This document shows, in pieces, positions 21,730 through 34,424 of a DNA stretch of 64,000 nt. Source of the stretch: Coenobita brevimanus (Eukaryota; Arthropoda; Malacostraca; Decapoda; Coenobitidae); NCBI GenBank assembly GCA_032717465.1, contig CM064690.1, forward strand, positions 12,683,069-12,747,068. Direction: 5' to 3'. Both the position numbers and the translations under genes were made by a program. Under the pieces are notes generated by a model, which searched no databases, was not told the origin of the DNA, and worked only from the letters and a program-made list of their open reading frames with translations. How positions within the stretch are numbered: position 1 is the stretch's first letter; every line of letters starts with the position of its first letter.

Positions 21730-22835
21730 TAAATTCTTCCTTTCAGCAACATTCACGACCTTTCCTCTAACTTTCCCTCTGTTGACAACCACCTCTTCTC
21801 CTCTAAATCTCACCTTCTCTTCCTCACAGGGACTCAGCTGTCTGAGACGACTGATAGCATAAAAACTTCTCTGTATCCTGCTACTTCCTCTACACTCATT
21901 TCAAAGCCAAATGTGGCTCTTGTGTATAAGTATACAACTTGTAAATGTACTAAACTTGAATCTTCTGAATTCTTTACTCCCTTGCTTCAGCTATCCTTTC
22001 ATTTTCTAAGTAATTATATCTGAGTTGTTTACTTCTGCCCTAATTCAACTGACTATGTAAAATTCTTTGACTGTCTTACATCTATGACGTAACGTATCCC
22101 ATCAATTTCTCCATTTTCTGAAATCTCCATTCAAGGTGATTTTAGTGTTCAGCTCTCCTCCCCTTTCACTGATCCACTGCTGCTCATATCCCTGACCACC
22201 TTGGAAAGGATTCCAACCTCTTCCATCCAACTAATCCTTCTGCTTATGATGTTAATCTTACTTCTCCATTGGGCTCCTCTGATCACAACCTTATCACCTT
22301 TACCTGTCCTATTGTTCCACTAAGGCCTGCAGACCCTCCCAAGAAGTGGCGGCTATGGCACTTTAGGGCTGCTGATTGGGAGGCCCTCAGGCAGTACTTC
22401 TTTTATTTTCCCTGCAATGATTATTGCTTCCATGCCCGAGAGCCATTTCAGCATGCCTTGCACATTACAGAAGTTATTCAGTGGGCATGGAAAAATACAT
22501 TCCTTTCTCTTATCCTGCGACTAATGGAAAAATGCCTTGGTTTAATCACACTTGTTCTCATGCTGTCCACAACATGGAAGGGACCTACAAATGGTACCAA
22601 ACCAAACCCACCCGTGAATCTCATCTCGTTTATGATTCTGCTCGGAATCTTGCTAAGTCTGTTCGTCACTCTGCCAAAACAAAAACAAAAAAAAATCATA
22701 AAAACTGCTCCAAACTTACCTACTCAAATTCTTCCTGCTCCTTCTAGAACCTTGACAAAAACCTTTCTATCAATTTTACCTCATTATCCTTCCCTCCTCT
22801 TTTCCCCTGTGATGGATCTGTAACTATTTCTTCTA
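21730..22835 (+). pseudogene. Jockey-like LINE: endonuclease and linker (J2 host, part 1)
   Basis: Plus-strand endonuclease and linker of a Jockey-like LINE. The first part is readable across shifts: HHLFSSKSHLLFLTGTQLSE (ET-like motif region, about 21790-21845), KLESSEFFTPLLQL, STDYVKFFDCLTS and EISIQGDFSVQ (GDF motif, about 22120). The open block 22269-22823 begins with GSSDHNLITFTCP (SDH motif) and continues DPPKKWRLWHFRAADWEALRQYF. The copy stops at GSVTISSID (about 22835). Its continuation, DKTELFAHTFS, appears at 25045, about 2.2 kb away, so the element was split by later insertions. Confidence 0.77.
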
Positions 22836-22974
22836 TTGATTACAAGCGAGGAAGCACAGTGAGCAAAACATCGCTCAATGTTCAGCTGAGAAATGAACTG
22901 ACTGACACGAAACAGCCCCACACGATAGTATTCAGAGGCTAATAACTTTTCTGTTATGTGAGAGAAGAGAGTCT

Positions 22975-23808
22975 TTCAGCAGATACTAGACACATTCCCG
23001 CAATAACAGTTCCATCCAAGAGAAAAACAAAATACAATAGAGAGCCAAATTCAAGAACCGATCATTTCGAGATTCCTGGGCGCACTGCATTTGAAAGACT
23101 GGAGATCATAGGAAGCAGGAAATACAGACAGAGGGAGACTGTTCCAGAGTTGACCTGTTGCATAAATGAAGGACTGTGAGTAATGATTAAATCTTGCATT
23201 AGAGAGTTGGACAGAAAAGGGATGAGAGTTTGCTGCCAGACGGGTGCTACGCGCCCGTCGTAGAGGTGGAGGAATGCAAGCAGACAGTTCAGAGGAGCAG
23301 TGACCATTAAAGTAGCGATAGAAAAGAGATAAAGATGCAACAGTGTGGCGAAGAGACAGAGGTTGAAGGGAGTCAGTAAGAGGAGGAGAGTTAATGAGAC
23401 GAAAAGCCTTTGACTCCACCCGATTGAGAAGAGCTGTATGTGGGGAGCCTCCCCACACAAGAGAGTTGTACTCCACACAGGGGCGGATAAAACTCCTGTA
23501 TAGAGCCAACAATTGTGCCGGGGTAAAGAAAGAACGGAGTCGGCTTAGCATACCTAATCTCCTGGAAGCAGATTTGAAAAGAGATGTAATATGATCTTTC
23601 CAAGATAAGTCCCGAGTAAATGAAACCCCAAGCATGTTCAAGGATGATGCAGGATTAAGCAGAATATTATTAAACATTAGTGGGTATACCTGTGGAAGAT
23701 TTTGTCGGGTTCATAGGTGTAAGAACTGAGTCTTTGATGCATTAAAAACAACCAGATTATTTTTACCCCAGTCAGAGATACGAGCCAAGTCAGACATTAG
23801 GTGTGCCA
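22975..23808 (-). mobile_element. Jockey-like LINE 3' fragment, subfamily J2
   Basis: Minus-strand C-terminal part of RT inserted in the J2 host. The 208-codon open block 23677-23051 reads FNNILLNPASSLNMLGVSFTRDL, then FFTPAQLLALYRSFIRPCVEYNSLVWGG and FIYATGQLWNSLPLSVFP. It shares its 3' UTR (the block FTER-like GTTCCATCC, about 23010) with the copies at 33.4 and 62.5 kb, but here the poly(A) is lost. It is cut on its 5' side at MAHL (about 23808), where the J1 fragment begins head on. No RT catalytic motif remains. Confidence 0.8.
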
Positions 23809-23809
23809 T

Positions 23810-24568
23810 AGCCATATTCAATTTACTAATAGACAGGTATTGCCAGATTCATATATTACCATCAGTGCCACAAATATTCCCATCTCCAAAAGTATTGAAA
23901 TTCTCGGTGTCTCACTTAACAATGCCCTCAGCTGGACCTCTCATGTCAGATCACCTGCCAAAACTGCCTCAAAGAAACTTGGATTCTTGTACAGAGTCCG
24001 TAACTTCTTCACTGACCAGCAGTTAGCTACAATTTATAAGAGTCATGTGCGCTCTCAGCATGAATATTGCTCACTCTTGTGGAATGGATGGAGAGGTTGC
24101 ATTAAAACAACTAGACAAAATTCAGAAAAAAGCTGTTAGAATTATTGATAACCCTGCTATTACTAATAAACCACCTCCCCTACAAGTAAGAAGGAATGTT
24201 GCCTCCCTTGCATTATTTTACAGATATTTTTATAGGAAATGCTCAGACGAAGTTGTGTCCATTGTGCCACCTCTCCATGCCTTCCCTCGTGCTACACGGG
24301 CATCTTATAGCGCTCATGACTGGACTGTCACATTACCATATTGCAGAACTTCTGCCTATCAGAATTCTTTCATTCCCCAAACTGCATCTCTCTGGAACTT
24401 GCTTCCCCAGAGTTGTTTCCCTCAAAACTTCAACTTACAGCTGTTCAAGTCTAACTGTTACAGATATTTTATGAAAAAAGGACACCAATAATCTAGTGTA
24501 TGGATTAGTTGTTGTTTTTTAATTCATTTGTTTTTCCTTCCTCTGTTCCGTTATTTAAAAAAAAAAAT
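23810..24568 (+). mobile_element. Jockey-like LINE 3' fragment, subfamily J1
   Basis: Plus-strand C-terminal RT region in two overlapping frames. It reads DSYITISATNIPISKSIEILGVSLNN, FFTDQQLATIYKSHVRSQHEYCSLLWNG, then LDKIQKKAVRIIDNPAITN and HDWTVTLPYCRTSAYQNSF. One frameshift lies near 24100. It ends in a poly(A) run at 24556-24568. The 3' UTR matches the copy ending at 8458. It is 5' truncated and non-autonomous. Confidence 0.8.
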
Positions 24569-25015
24569 GTTCCACTATGAAATCAGTTTTTTAAAGATTT
24601 CCTGACCTAAAACACTATGTTTTCTTGCATGAATTCTAACAGTTAAATATTGGATATTGCACTCATCATTTTACATGAACGTTTTATCTATGTTTAGGGG
24701 GTGAAATAAACAAGGATAATCGCTCTATTTCTGGCTTTTATCACTGGATCAGTACCCAAGCGTTTACCAACGCAGTTCTTTTGCATAGCAAACTGGGAGC
24801 GGAGAATTGATCATTGCACTTTTGATAAATGTTATGGCGCCTTCCTATATGCACATCCAGAGAGGAAACGTGAGAGTGAGAAAACGTGAGAAAATACCGT
24901 AAATATTTTAGCTCAGTATTATTATTCTGTTATTGCTCAATTACCTCACCAGAAATGTTTAAAGTTTACACCAAGAGGAAATTATGATGATAGGCGTCTG
25001 TACAGTCGGACGCTC
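24569..25015. other. Unassigned segment inside the split J2 LINE
   Basis: About 450 bp with no ORF or known repeat. Together with the two LINE fragments it separates the two halves of the J2 element. It may be the remainder of the inserted DNA. Confidence 0.4.
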
Positions 25016-25017
25016 GC

Positions 25018-26336
25018 TTGTCACGTGCTTACAAAGAGCAATTTACTGATAAAACAGAACTCTTTGCTCACACATTCTCCTCCAAATCCACCTTATACAA
25101 CTCCGGTGAAGTTCCTCCTTCACTTTCCCCCTCTGACTTCCTCATCGCTGACATTAAAATTTCTTTTATTGATGTGTTTTCAGCCATCACTGGCATCAAT
25201 AATAACAAGGCATATGGGCCCGATGGGGTCCCTCGTGTTGTCCTCAAGAACTGTGCTTCTGTGTTTACACTCTGCCTAGGCAAACTCATTCGTCTTTGTT
25301 TGTCAACTTGTACCTCTCCCTCTTGCTGGAAGTTTGCTCTCATTCAGCCTGTCCCAAAGAAGGGTGACTATTCCAAGCCCTCCAACTTGCACCCAATAGC
25401 TTCAGTATCTTGTATTTCAAATGTATTTGAATCTATTCATAAAAATTTTTGAAAATAAAGCACCTTTCCTCTCACAGCCTTCTTTCCAAGTGTCAGTATG
25501 GGTTCCACCAGAGACACTCCACTGGTTATCTTCTCACCTACCTTTCAGACTCCTGGTCATCCCCCTTTTGGGACTTTGGCTAAAGCTTTGCAATTGTACT
25601 TGACCCCTCAAAGGCTTTTGATCTAGTATGGCATAAATACTTAATTTCCTAACTATCCTCTTATGGTGTCTGTCATTCTGTCTGTACAGTACCTTCATCT
25701 CTAAATTCCTTTCTGGTGGTTCTACAGCCACTGTTGTAGACGGCCAGCATTCTTCTCCTAGAGTTATCAATGGTGTTCCTCTGGGTTCTGTCCTATCACC
25801 AACTCTCTTCATTCTATTCTTTAATAACCTTTTAAGCTGTACATCTAACACTATCCACTCATACACTGATGACTCCATCTTTCACCTCTCCATTCGCTTC
25901 CTGCAGCATCCATCTCAGCAGTAACTTCAACAGACGTGGGATGAGGTTATGGCATACCTATTTTCTGACTTGGCTTATACCTCTGATCGGGATAAAAGAA
26001 ATTTAGTTGTATGTAATGCTTCAAAAACTCAATTCTCATATTTTTCAACCTGTGAAAATTTACAGCAAATGTATTGTCTAATTTTTAACAATACCGAATT
26101 CAGTTCGCATCATCTTTAAAACATACTTGGGGATTCATTTTCTCCTGATTTATGTTGTAGAAATCATTTTACCTTTCTTATAAATCTCCTTCCAAGAGAT
26201 TCAGTGTGCTATGCCGACTCTGTGCCTTCTTTACCCCTGCCCGGTTGTTGACTTTATACGAGTACATGGGTTTTATTCGTCCCTAAGAAGAGAACAACTC
26301 TCAGGTGTGGGGGTGCTCCCCACATACAGCTCTTGA
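25018..26336 (+). pseudogene. Jockey-like LINE: reverse transcriptase (J2 host, part 2)
   Basis: Continuation of the J2 host. The open block to 25452 carries TDKTELFAHTFSS, NNKAYGPDGVPRVVLKNCAS, CWKFALIQPVPKKGDYSKPS and SVSCISNVFE (RT fingers and palm). After shifts come GFDLVWHKYLIS-like residues, SKFLSGGSTATVVDG, NGVPLGSVLSPTLFILFFNNLL and HSYTDDSIFHL. The catalytic box is YTDD here, where the related copies at 34.3 and 63.4 kb have YADD. The reading then continues RNLVVCNASKTQFSYF and stops at CGGAPHIQLL (26334), next to a long (GT)n array. The C-terminal domain is absent. Confidence 0.8.
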
Positions 26337-26340
26337 CACA

Positions 26341-27727
<1,387 letters not shown>

Positions 27728-27749
27728 TTCTTCTTCTTCTTCTTCTTCT

Positions 27750-27817
<68 letters not shown>
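27728..27817. repeat. (TTC)n-(TC)n compound microsatellite
   Basis: About nine TTC units followed by about 31 TC units, all pyrimidine on the plus strand. Confidence 0.97.
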
Positions 27818-27818
<1 letters not shown>

Positions 27819-28203
27819 TGATGTCTGGTCCTGTAATAGATTTAATAGAGACTGATACACTTAATGTTCAGTTACACATGGCAAAATCACCTCCAAATAC
27901 TGGATGGTTTATATGTTATGTTCCTAATGACAGAGAACCTATTTATATAAAATTATCTCTGTTGTCGGGGCGAGATTAAAGAACATGAGTAAGATCACAA
28001 GTTAGCCGACGCTGCTACGACAAATCCTCTTGTTATCCATGGCGATACCAATGATATGCTGAGAACCAGATCGCAGGAACTTTTGTAAAAGTATAAAATG
28101 CTGATTCGGAGCGAAAGGATCAAGATCAACGCTATTTTTTTTTTTTTCCCAAGGCTACTTATTGGGATGGGACCTGAAAACATGTTCAACAACAAGATCT
28201 TTT

Positions 28204-28258
<55 letters not shown>

Positions 28259-29320
28259 TAAACTGACTTTGTTTACAGGAAGGTGTTGAATTCGTCAGCA
28301 TCTGGAATTACTTCCATTTGCAGCTGGATTTGTTTGCATATGATGGTCTTCATTTTCTTGCAGTTGTCAGGACTGGACTCTATATTCCGCTCTGTGTGAG
28401 AGACTTGTTAATATTTCCAAAACAAATAAAAATAGTCCCATACTACTCTTTACCTCTCCTGTCACTACATGACAAATGGGAAGCTACTCCAAGATATAAA
28501 AAACCGCTCATCCACAAGTCATAGATATATATATATATAACTCAACCATAAAGGAACCACACAGTCTTTTATGACACAAAGTCATTTATGACAGTGAGCT
28601 TGACGCGCCTCATACACTTTTTGCCTGTAGTTACATTCCATGAGTCACACAACTTTAGGGAAAACAAGAGAGAACAGAGATTTTAAGGGTAGCACAAGTA
28701 AATGCTCCAATGGTATTATTAAGAACTCAACATTCTGTGGAGCTCTTACTGATATTGTAGATATTCTTTTTTTTATGAGGCTGGCATTCCAACACCGTTT
28801 TAGATAGAGACTTGAAATTTTCAGGAGTGATGTATCTTGATTGCAGGCTTCTTTTGACATTATTTTTCCCCAGCACTAGCGCCGCACTAGCACCGTCTGT
28901 TTTTTTTTTTTTTTTTTTCCCTGCGCAGCAAAAACTGCTGAATCGATTGCATTACAAATGTTCCAGTATGTAGTCGTCAACATATACTAGTGCACCTGGG
29001 TATTGATGCTAAGATGCAACAAACACTTTTTGAGATATTGATGAAAATCAAAATGGTCACCTCATGCCTGAAAGTGCCAAAGAGGGAAGTATGTGGCCGA
29101 TTTTGACCAAACTCGGTGGAAATGTATGGGATCAGGAGTGAACATGATTTGCGTGGCATGAATGACCTTGACCCTGATTTCAAGGTCACAGGTCAAAATC
29201 AGTAGAAAAATTTGAGTCATACCAAAAGTCCTTTAATAGTAAGTCTACGGTGGTAAAAGTATTTTCATCCTGAATATGGGTTTCTTTGATAATTGCTTCA
29301 GATTTTCAGAAAAATAGTTA
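27818..29320. other. Intergenic with (CA)n and T runs
   Basis: No coding signal. (CA)n at 28206-28254, a 20-plus T run near 28900-28918, and a small (AT)n near 28530. The segment 28920-29230 resembles a dispersed repeat: it has TGACCTTGACC...AAGGTCACAGGTCA at 29163-29195, similar to the tandem repeat at 43.1 kb. Confidence 0.5.
28206..28254. repeat. (CA)n microsatellite
   Basis: About 24 uninterrupted CA units. Confidence 0.95.
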
Positions 29321-29545
29321 TTGTTATTATTATTATTATTATTATTTGTGGTACGTGGAGGCGCTCACCAGCTACTCACTCGATGTAGTGCTGCTTTTGA
29401 GTGTCTGCCCTTTCCTCTCTTCTTTCCAACCTCTTCTGTCTTTCTTTCCTTCATTCTTTCCTTTCTTCCGCCTATGGGTGACTTTATACTCTCTACTCTG
29501 TCTTTCTTTCCTTCAGTCTTTCCTCTTCCTTCTACCTTACAACCA
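29321..29545. repeat. (TTA)n and pyrimidine-rich CTTTC repeats
   Basis: (TTA)n at about 29321-29345, then TTTCCTTCATTCTTTCC-type low-complexity sequence up to the LINE start. Confidence 0.75.
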
Positions 29546-29550
29546 GACGA

Positions 29551-31340
29551 TGCACATCATTAGCAACCTTAAGCACTCATCTGCCTGTGAACCAGACAGC
29601 ATAAGCAACATTCACCATAAACACCTTGGACCACAAGGCATACAAGCACTCACCAACGTATCAAACTACAGCTATTCACACAACATAATACCCAGCATCT
29701 GGAAGCATGGCATTATTATCACTATCCCTAAACCCAACAAAGACCTCACTTTACCTTCCTCCCACCGCCCCATTACACTCTACTGCACCCCCTCTAAAGT
29801 CACTGAACGACTGGTACTACAACTAGTTACACCTCACACCCCCCTAGCCCAATCACAACATGGCTTTAGCCCACTACACTCCTCAAACACTCTTCTTACA
29901 GACTTTACGCAGAGAGTTTTTGATGACATGAATTCAGTTAGGCCACCACACAGAACACTCCTAATCACACTAGACATTAGCAAAACTTTTTGATGCCATG
30001 CCCCGCCACAACCTCACAAACAAAACATTCAACACAAACATGCACAATAACACAAACAGATGGCTGGCAAACTACATAGCAGGTAACATTTGCCGGTCAG
30101 TCTTCCAACATCAGAAACTTCTCAAATGGCGTCCCCCAAGGATCTCTTTTGTCCTCTACACTCTTTAACCTATGAATGCGTGACATACCCACACCATACA
30201 CACCACAGATGAACATAGCTTCCTATGCAGATGATATAACACCTACATGTACACACCAAAACGCAAACACAGCAGCACAAATCCTCCAACCTTACCTCAA
30301 CAGACTACACGAGTGGTTCACAACAAACAGGCTCAAAATAGCCCCATCCAAATCTACAGTGATCCTTCTCACAAACTGGACAGCAGAACACAGTCACATT
30401 CCACAACTCACCATAAAAAACACTTCCCTAACACATGCACACACACCCAAAATCCTTGGTGTAACATACAATACATCAGTGTCATTTAAACAACACATCA
30501 CAAGCATTAAAAATAAAATAACACAAAGGCTCAATACCTTGAGGTCACTTGCCCATACAACATTTGGACACAACACAGAAACCACCACCACAGTATACAA
30601 ACAATATATACGTTCAGTGACGAATTATGCAAGCCCTGCTTGGGCTCCTAACCTCCTTAAAACACACTACAACACTCTACAGACCATACAGAACAAAGCC
30701 CTAAAAATAATCACAGGCTGCACAGCTACTACACCCATAGACCACCTACATCAAGAAACCAAAGTCCTCAAAGTCAAGGATCACCTAGACATGAGGGGCA
30801 CCCAAATTCTTGCTGCAGCCTCCACAAACCCACAACATCCACTACATTACATGGCAGCACATTCACAAACACCAAGGAACATCAAAACAACACCCAACAT
30901 ACGATATCATACACAAATACTGTCATCTTTCCCCCTCGCCCTCCTCAGACCAGCTTCCAGAAGCATATCCATACTCAAATCACTCACCGCTCCATTCAGT
31001 CACTTAAAGACAACACACAGCTGCATGCGCGGCCTCCTAACATCCACCCTTCTGAATCCTATTTCCCTCGTGAGGACAGGGTCCACCTGGGCAGGCTGAG
31101 ATGTGGGCATCATCCAGCCCTCTTAAGTTACAAGTAGAGACTGGATGACTCCGTCGCTGTTACCTGTCCAGGATGTAACACAGCACCCCATACTATTAAG
31201 CACATTATGGAAGACTACATTGCACGCAATCACCTACGCCAACAACACAAAATACACTCCATGAGAGCTCTGTGGAAACGCCCGGTCTCGGCCATGGCCT
31301 TCCTTAGGGACTCGGGACTGTTCGGCCAGACTGCCTAGGG
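29551..31340 (+). mobile_element. LINE reverse transcriptase with C-terminal zinc finger, 5' truncated
   Basis: Plus-strand RT of a non-LTR element of unassigned clade. The N-terminal block (29551-29993) has CEPDSISNIHHKHLG, IITIPKPNKDLTLPSSHRPITL and QSQHGFSPLHSS, ending at LDISKTF. A frameshift there is followed by MPRHNLTNKTFNT and NGVPQGSLLSSTLFNL, both out of frame. The block 30176-31099 holds IASYADDIT with both catalytic aspartates, then LNRLHEWFTTNRLKIAPSKS, KILGVTYNTS, VYKQYIRSVTNYASPAW and DHLDMRGTQIL. A further shift leads to RCGHHPALLSYKSRL and CPGCNTAPHTIKHIMED, a CCHC-type knuckle, ending at the stop near 31338. No endonuclease is present. Its codon bias is strongly ACA/CAC, unlike the neighbours. 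Confidence 0.82.
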
Positions 31341-31392
31341 AACAACTACTATTACTACTAACTGTGAATGACTCTACACTGAGTGACAAGCC

Positions 31393-31423
31393 AAATGGTT
31401 TCCTGTACACCAGGAAACCATTT
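31393..31423. other. Perfect 13-bp hairpin
   Basis: AAATGGTTTCCTG, a 5-nt loop TACAC, then CAGGAAACCATTT. It lies 55 bp after the LINE stop codon and just before the SINE-like unit. It could belong to the LINE 3' end. Confidence 0.85.
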
Positions 31424-31677
31424 ACTACGCTGGGTAGTAATCATATGACCAAATTATGGCGCCTGGTGGTTTAGTGAGTAATTAAGGTGCTCCAATCGGA
31501 CTGAGCAGGTGTAGGTTTATGCCCAAGGGATGGTTGGGGTTTCTTGCTCACGTAATGCCACTCAGGGATGAGTGAGGGTGGTCTCTCTCATCTTAAATGT
31601 CAGAGTCAACTTGCCTAGCCCTTGGTTCCTACGGTTCTCATTGGGCGACATAGGACTGGATGATGGATGGATGGATT
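31424..31677 (+). mobile_element. tRNA-derived SINE, copy 1
   Basis: Head GCGCCTGGTGGTTTAGTGAG (31459-31478) resembles a pol III A box. GTGTAGGTTTATGCCC (31510-31525) is a degraded B box (GGTTCGANNCC). The body has TTGCTCACGTAATGCCACTC (31543-31562), which recurs at about 32039 and 54715. It ends in GATGGATGGATGG. Non-coding. Confidence 0.68.
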
Positions 31678-31837
31678 ATTAGCATCACCATTAGTATTAC
31701 TACCACTACTACTACTACTGCTACTACTGCTACTACTACTATTACTACTACTACTACTACCACCATTACTACTACTACTACTACTATCACTACTACTGCT
31801 ACTATTACCTCTACTTCTGCTACTACTGCTGCTATGA

Positions 31838-31868
<31 letters not shown>

Positions 31869-31885
31869 TATTATTATTATTATGA
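31672..31885. repeat. (ACT)n/(ATT)n trinucleotide array, ~210 bp
   Basis: ACT and GCT units with interruptions, passing into pure ATT units after 31836. Reads as poly-T/poly-I, poly-S or poly-V in different frames; none is a gene. Confidence 0.95.
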
Positions 31886-31899
31886 ACCAGAAAAAAATG

Positions 31900-32085
31900 A
31901 CTATGTTGGGTGGTAACCATATAAACAAAGGATGCCTTGTGGTAGTGGGTTAAGGCGCTCCAACTGAATGGAGCCAGCCGATGTTACCATCTGAGGAATA
32001 TTTATTTTATTTTATTATCTATTTACTTATTTATTTTTTTGCTCACACAATGCCACTCGGGAGCAAGTAAGACTGATCACCTTTT
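31900..32085 (+). mobile_element. tRNA-derived SINE, copy 2
   Basis: Repeats copy 1 including its upstream words: CTATGTTGGGTGGTAACCAT against CTACGCTGGGTAGTAATCAT. Then come GCCTTGTGGTAGTGGGTTAAGG and GCTCACACAATGCCACTCGG. An AT-rich stretch (about 32000-32038) separates head and body. Confidence 0.65.
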
Positions 32086-32896
32086 TTGACGGAGCTGAGC
32101 CTCGGGCCCCCACTCCCCAAATGGCTGAACAAAGGACAGGATGGCGATTATGGATAAATTGTTCCCTGCCTCAGCCTGGAATAGAACTAGCGTCTTTTCA
32201 CTCTGCAGATATTTTCCCTAAATAACTTGATCATGCCGTGGTACTTCAAAGTTTACCCATATTTATATGTAAAACATAGTTGGTCATACTGATGACCAAA
32301 CTTTACAAACCAAAAACTAAGAAAAAAAAAGTCAGGTGGAAGTTAAATGGAAGTCAATATACCTCTGGAGGTCTGTTGACTGCAGTTAAAAAAAAAGATA
32401 GGTGGGAAGGTTGGCAGTGAGGCAGTTAGTGATGCAGTTGGGCAGGAAAACAGATAGGAAGTCAGGTGGATAGATAGGTAGATTGGCAGGGAAGTAGGTA
32501 AGGATGCAGCTATGGAGGTGGGAAGGCAGGGAGGTACAATAGGTAGGAAGATAAGCCTGTAGGAGATAGGTAACTTCGGAAAGGCGACAAGATGTTCAGA
32601 CTGGTTCTTCGTATGCCAAAGGAATAACCTGCAGTTAAAAGCTCACATTTTCCAACGAAGTGGCAACAGATCCTGTGATCATCTCATAACAAATAATCCG
32701 ATGTACCCGGCAAGGATCATGTTAGACCGTTTTCGGGATTTGAAATTTGTGACGAGAGTGAAAAGAGAGAGCAGATTTAACAGACCATGCTAAGAGAACA
32801 AACTAGAAGGAATTAAATAAGTGATGAGGAATAAATGTTAACTGGTGAAGTGAATTTTGGATTACTAGAGTGAACTTGGAAGAGAACAAAGTTCAA
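32086..32896. other. Intergenic; degenerate GGTA-rich stretch
   Basis: From about 32395 to 32575 the plus strand is rich in GGTAGG/GGCAGG words, a decayed tetranucleotide array complementary in type to 340-480. No gene seen. Confidence 0.45.
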
Positions 32897-32952
32897 TAGT
32901 AGTAGTAGTAGTAGTAGTAGTGGTAGTAGTAGTAGTAGTAGTAGTGGTTGTT

Positions 32953-32983
<31 letters not shown>
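32897..32983. repeat. (TAG)n microsatellite
   Basis: About 29 TAG units with three or four TGG/TTG interruptions. Confidence 0.95.
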
Positions 32984-33385
32984 ATCAACCCCGGTTTGTC
33001 TGAACGAGCAGATCAACCAATCGAAGGCAACCAATGGTCTGCAGGGCTGTCTCGTGCAGTGAATCGACGTTCCCTGGCAGCGGACCGCACCTCCCAGTGG
33101 TGGGCAGAGTAAATCAGAACCGCATTAGAGGCATTATCTTTGGAAAATGTGAGATTTTCTTGAAAACATCCAAGAAAATCTGTCAACATTCTCGTGGGTA
33201 TGTAGGATGGTCTCCACACAACTAGCCTACACAACGCTGAGACACTTCCATGGATGTTGTTTTGATGATAATGAATATACAAAAGAGTGCAGGAGGCACA
33301 GATGTTGTGTTTTTGTGGCTTGAATTTTGACCTCTACACATTTAAAATACCTGAATGAAAATAAAAACATTGCCTGGGAATATTG
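32984..33385. other. Intergenic
   Basis: Short ORFs on both strands without motifs. Nothing recognised. Confidence 0.4.
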
Positions 33386-34424
33386 CCCCAGGAGGAAGTT
33401 TTTTTTTTTATGCAAGAAAGAAGGAACCAAAGGCCAAAGCCCACAAACTGTTCCTTCCAAGTAAAAACAAAAACAATACGAAAGAGAGCCAAATTCAAGA
33501 TCCGTTCATTTCCCGATGCCTGGACACACTGCGTTTGAAAGACTGGAGATCATAGGAAGTAGGAAATATAGACAGAGGGAGACAGTTCCAGAGTTGATCT
33601 GTTGCATAAATGAAGGACTGGGAGTAACGGTTAACTCTTGCATTAGAGAGTTGGACAGAAAAGGGATGTGTGTTCGTTGCCAGACAGGTGCTACGCACCC
33701 GTCGTAGAGGTGGAGAGATGCAAGCAGACAGTTCCGAGGACCATTGAAGTAGCGATAGAAAAGAGATAAAGATCCACAGTGCGGCGACGAGACAGAGGTT
33801 GATGGGAGCCAGTAAGAGGAGGAGAGTTGATGAGACAAATAGCCTTTGACTCCATCTTATTGAGAAGAGCTGTATATGGGGAGCCCCGCCACACATGAGA
33901 GTTGTACTCTAAACAGGGGCGAATAAAATCCTTGTATAAAGTCAACAACTGTGCAGGAGTAAAGAAGGTACGGAGTCGGCTTAGCACACCTAAACTCTTG
34001 GAAGCAGATTTCACAAGAGATGCAATTATGATCTTTCCAAGATAAGTCCCGAGTGAGTGAAACCCCAGGCATATTCAAGGATGATGCAGGATTGAGCTGG
34101 ATATTATTAAACATTAGTGGGTACTTCTGTGGAAGATTGTGTCGGGTTGATAGGTGTAAAAACTGAGTTTTTGATGCATTAAAAACAACAAGATTATTTT
34201 TACCCCAGTCAGAGATACGAGCCAAGTCAGAAATTAGGTGTGCCATAGCCTCATCCCTTGTTTGTTGAAGTAACTGCTGAGATGGACGTTGTGGGAACCG
34301 AATGGAAAGGTGAAGGGTGGAATCATCAGCGTACGAGTGGATAGGGTTAGATGTACAGCTTAGAAGGTCATTGATGAATAAAAGGAAGAGAGTTGGTGAT
34401 AGAACAGAGCCCAGAGGAACACCA
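33386..34424 (-). mobile_element. Jockey-like LINE, 5' truncated (subfamily J2)
   Basis: Minus-strand copy ending in a poly(A) tail (T run at 33400-33410). Around 34420-34330 it reads GVPLGSVLSPTLFLLFINDLL and HSYADDSTLH, keeping the YADD box. Then come ARISDWGKNNLVVFNASKTQF, NPASSLNMPGVSLTRDLSWKD, FIRPCLEYNSHVWRG and FIYATDQLWNCLPLSIFP, in overlapping frames from small indels. The 3' UTR has GAAGGAACCAAAGGCC, shared with the 62.5-kb copy. It is truncated in the RT palm at about 34424. Confidence 0.83.

Noticed and set aside
22975..24568. Twin-priming inversion of a single LINE
   Set aside because: Both inverted fragments contain the same C-terminal region and belong to different subfamilies, so they are separate insertions.
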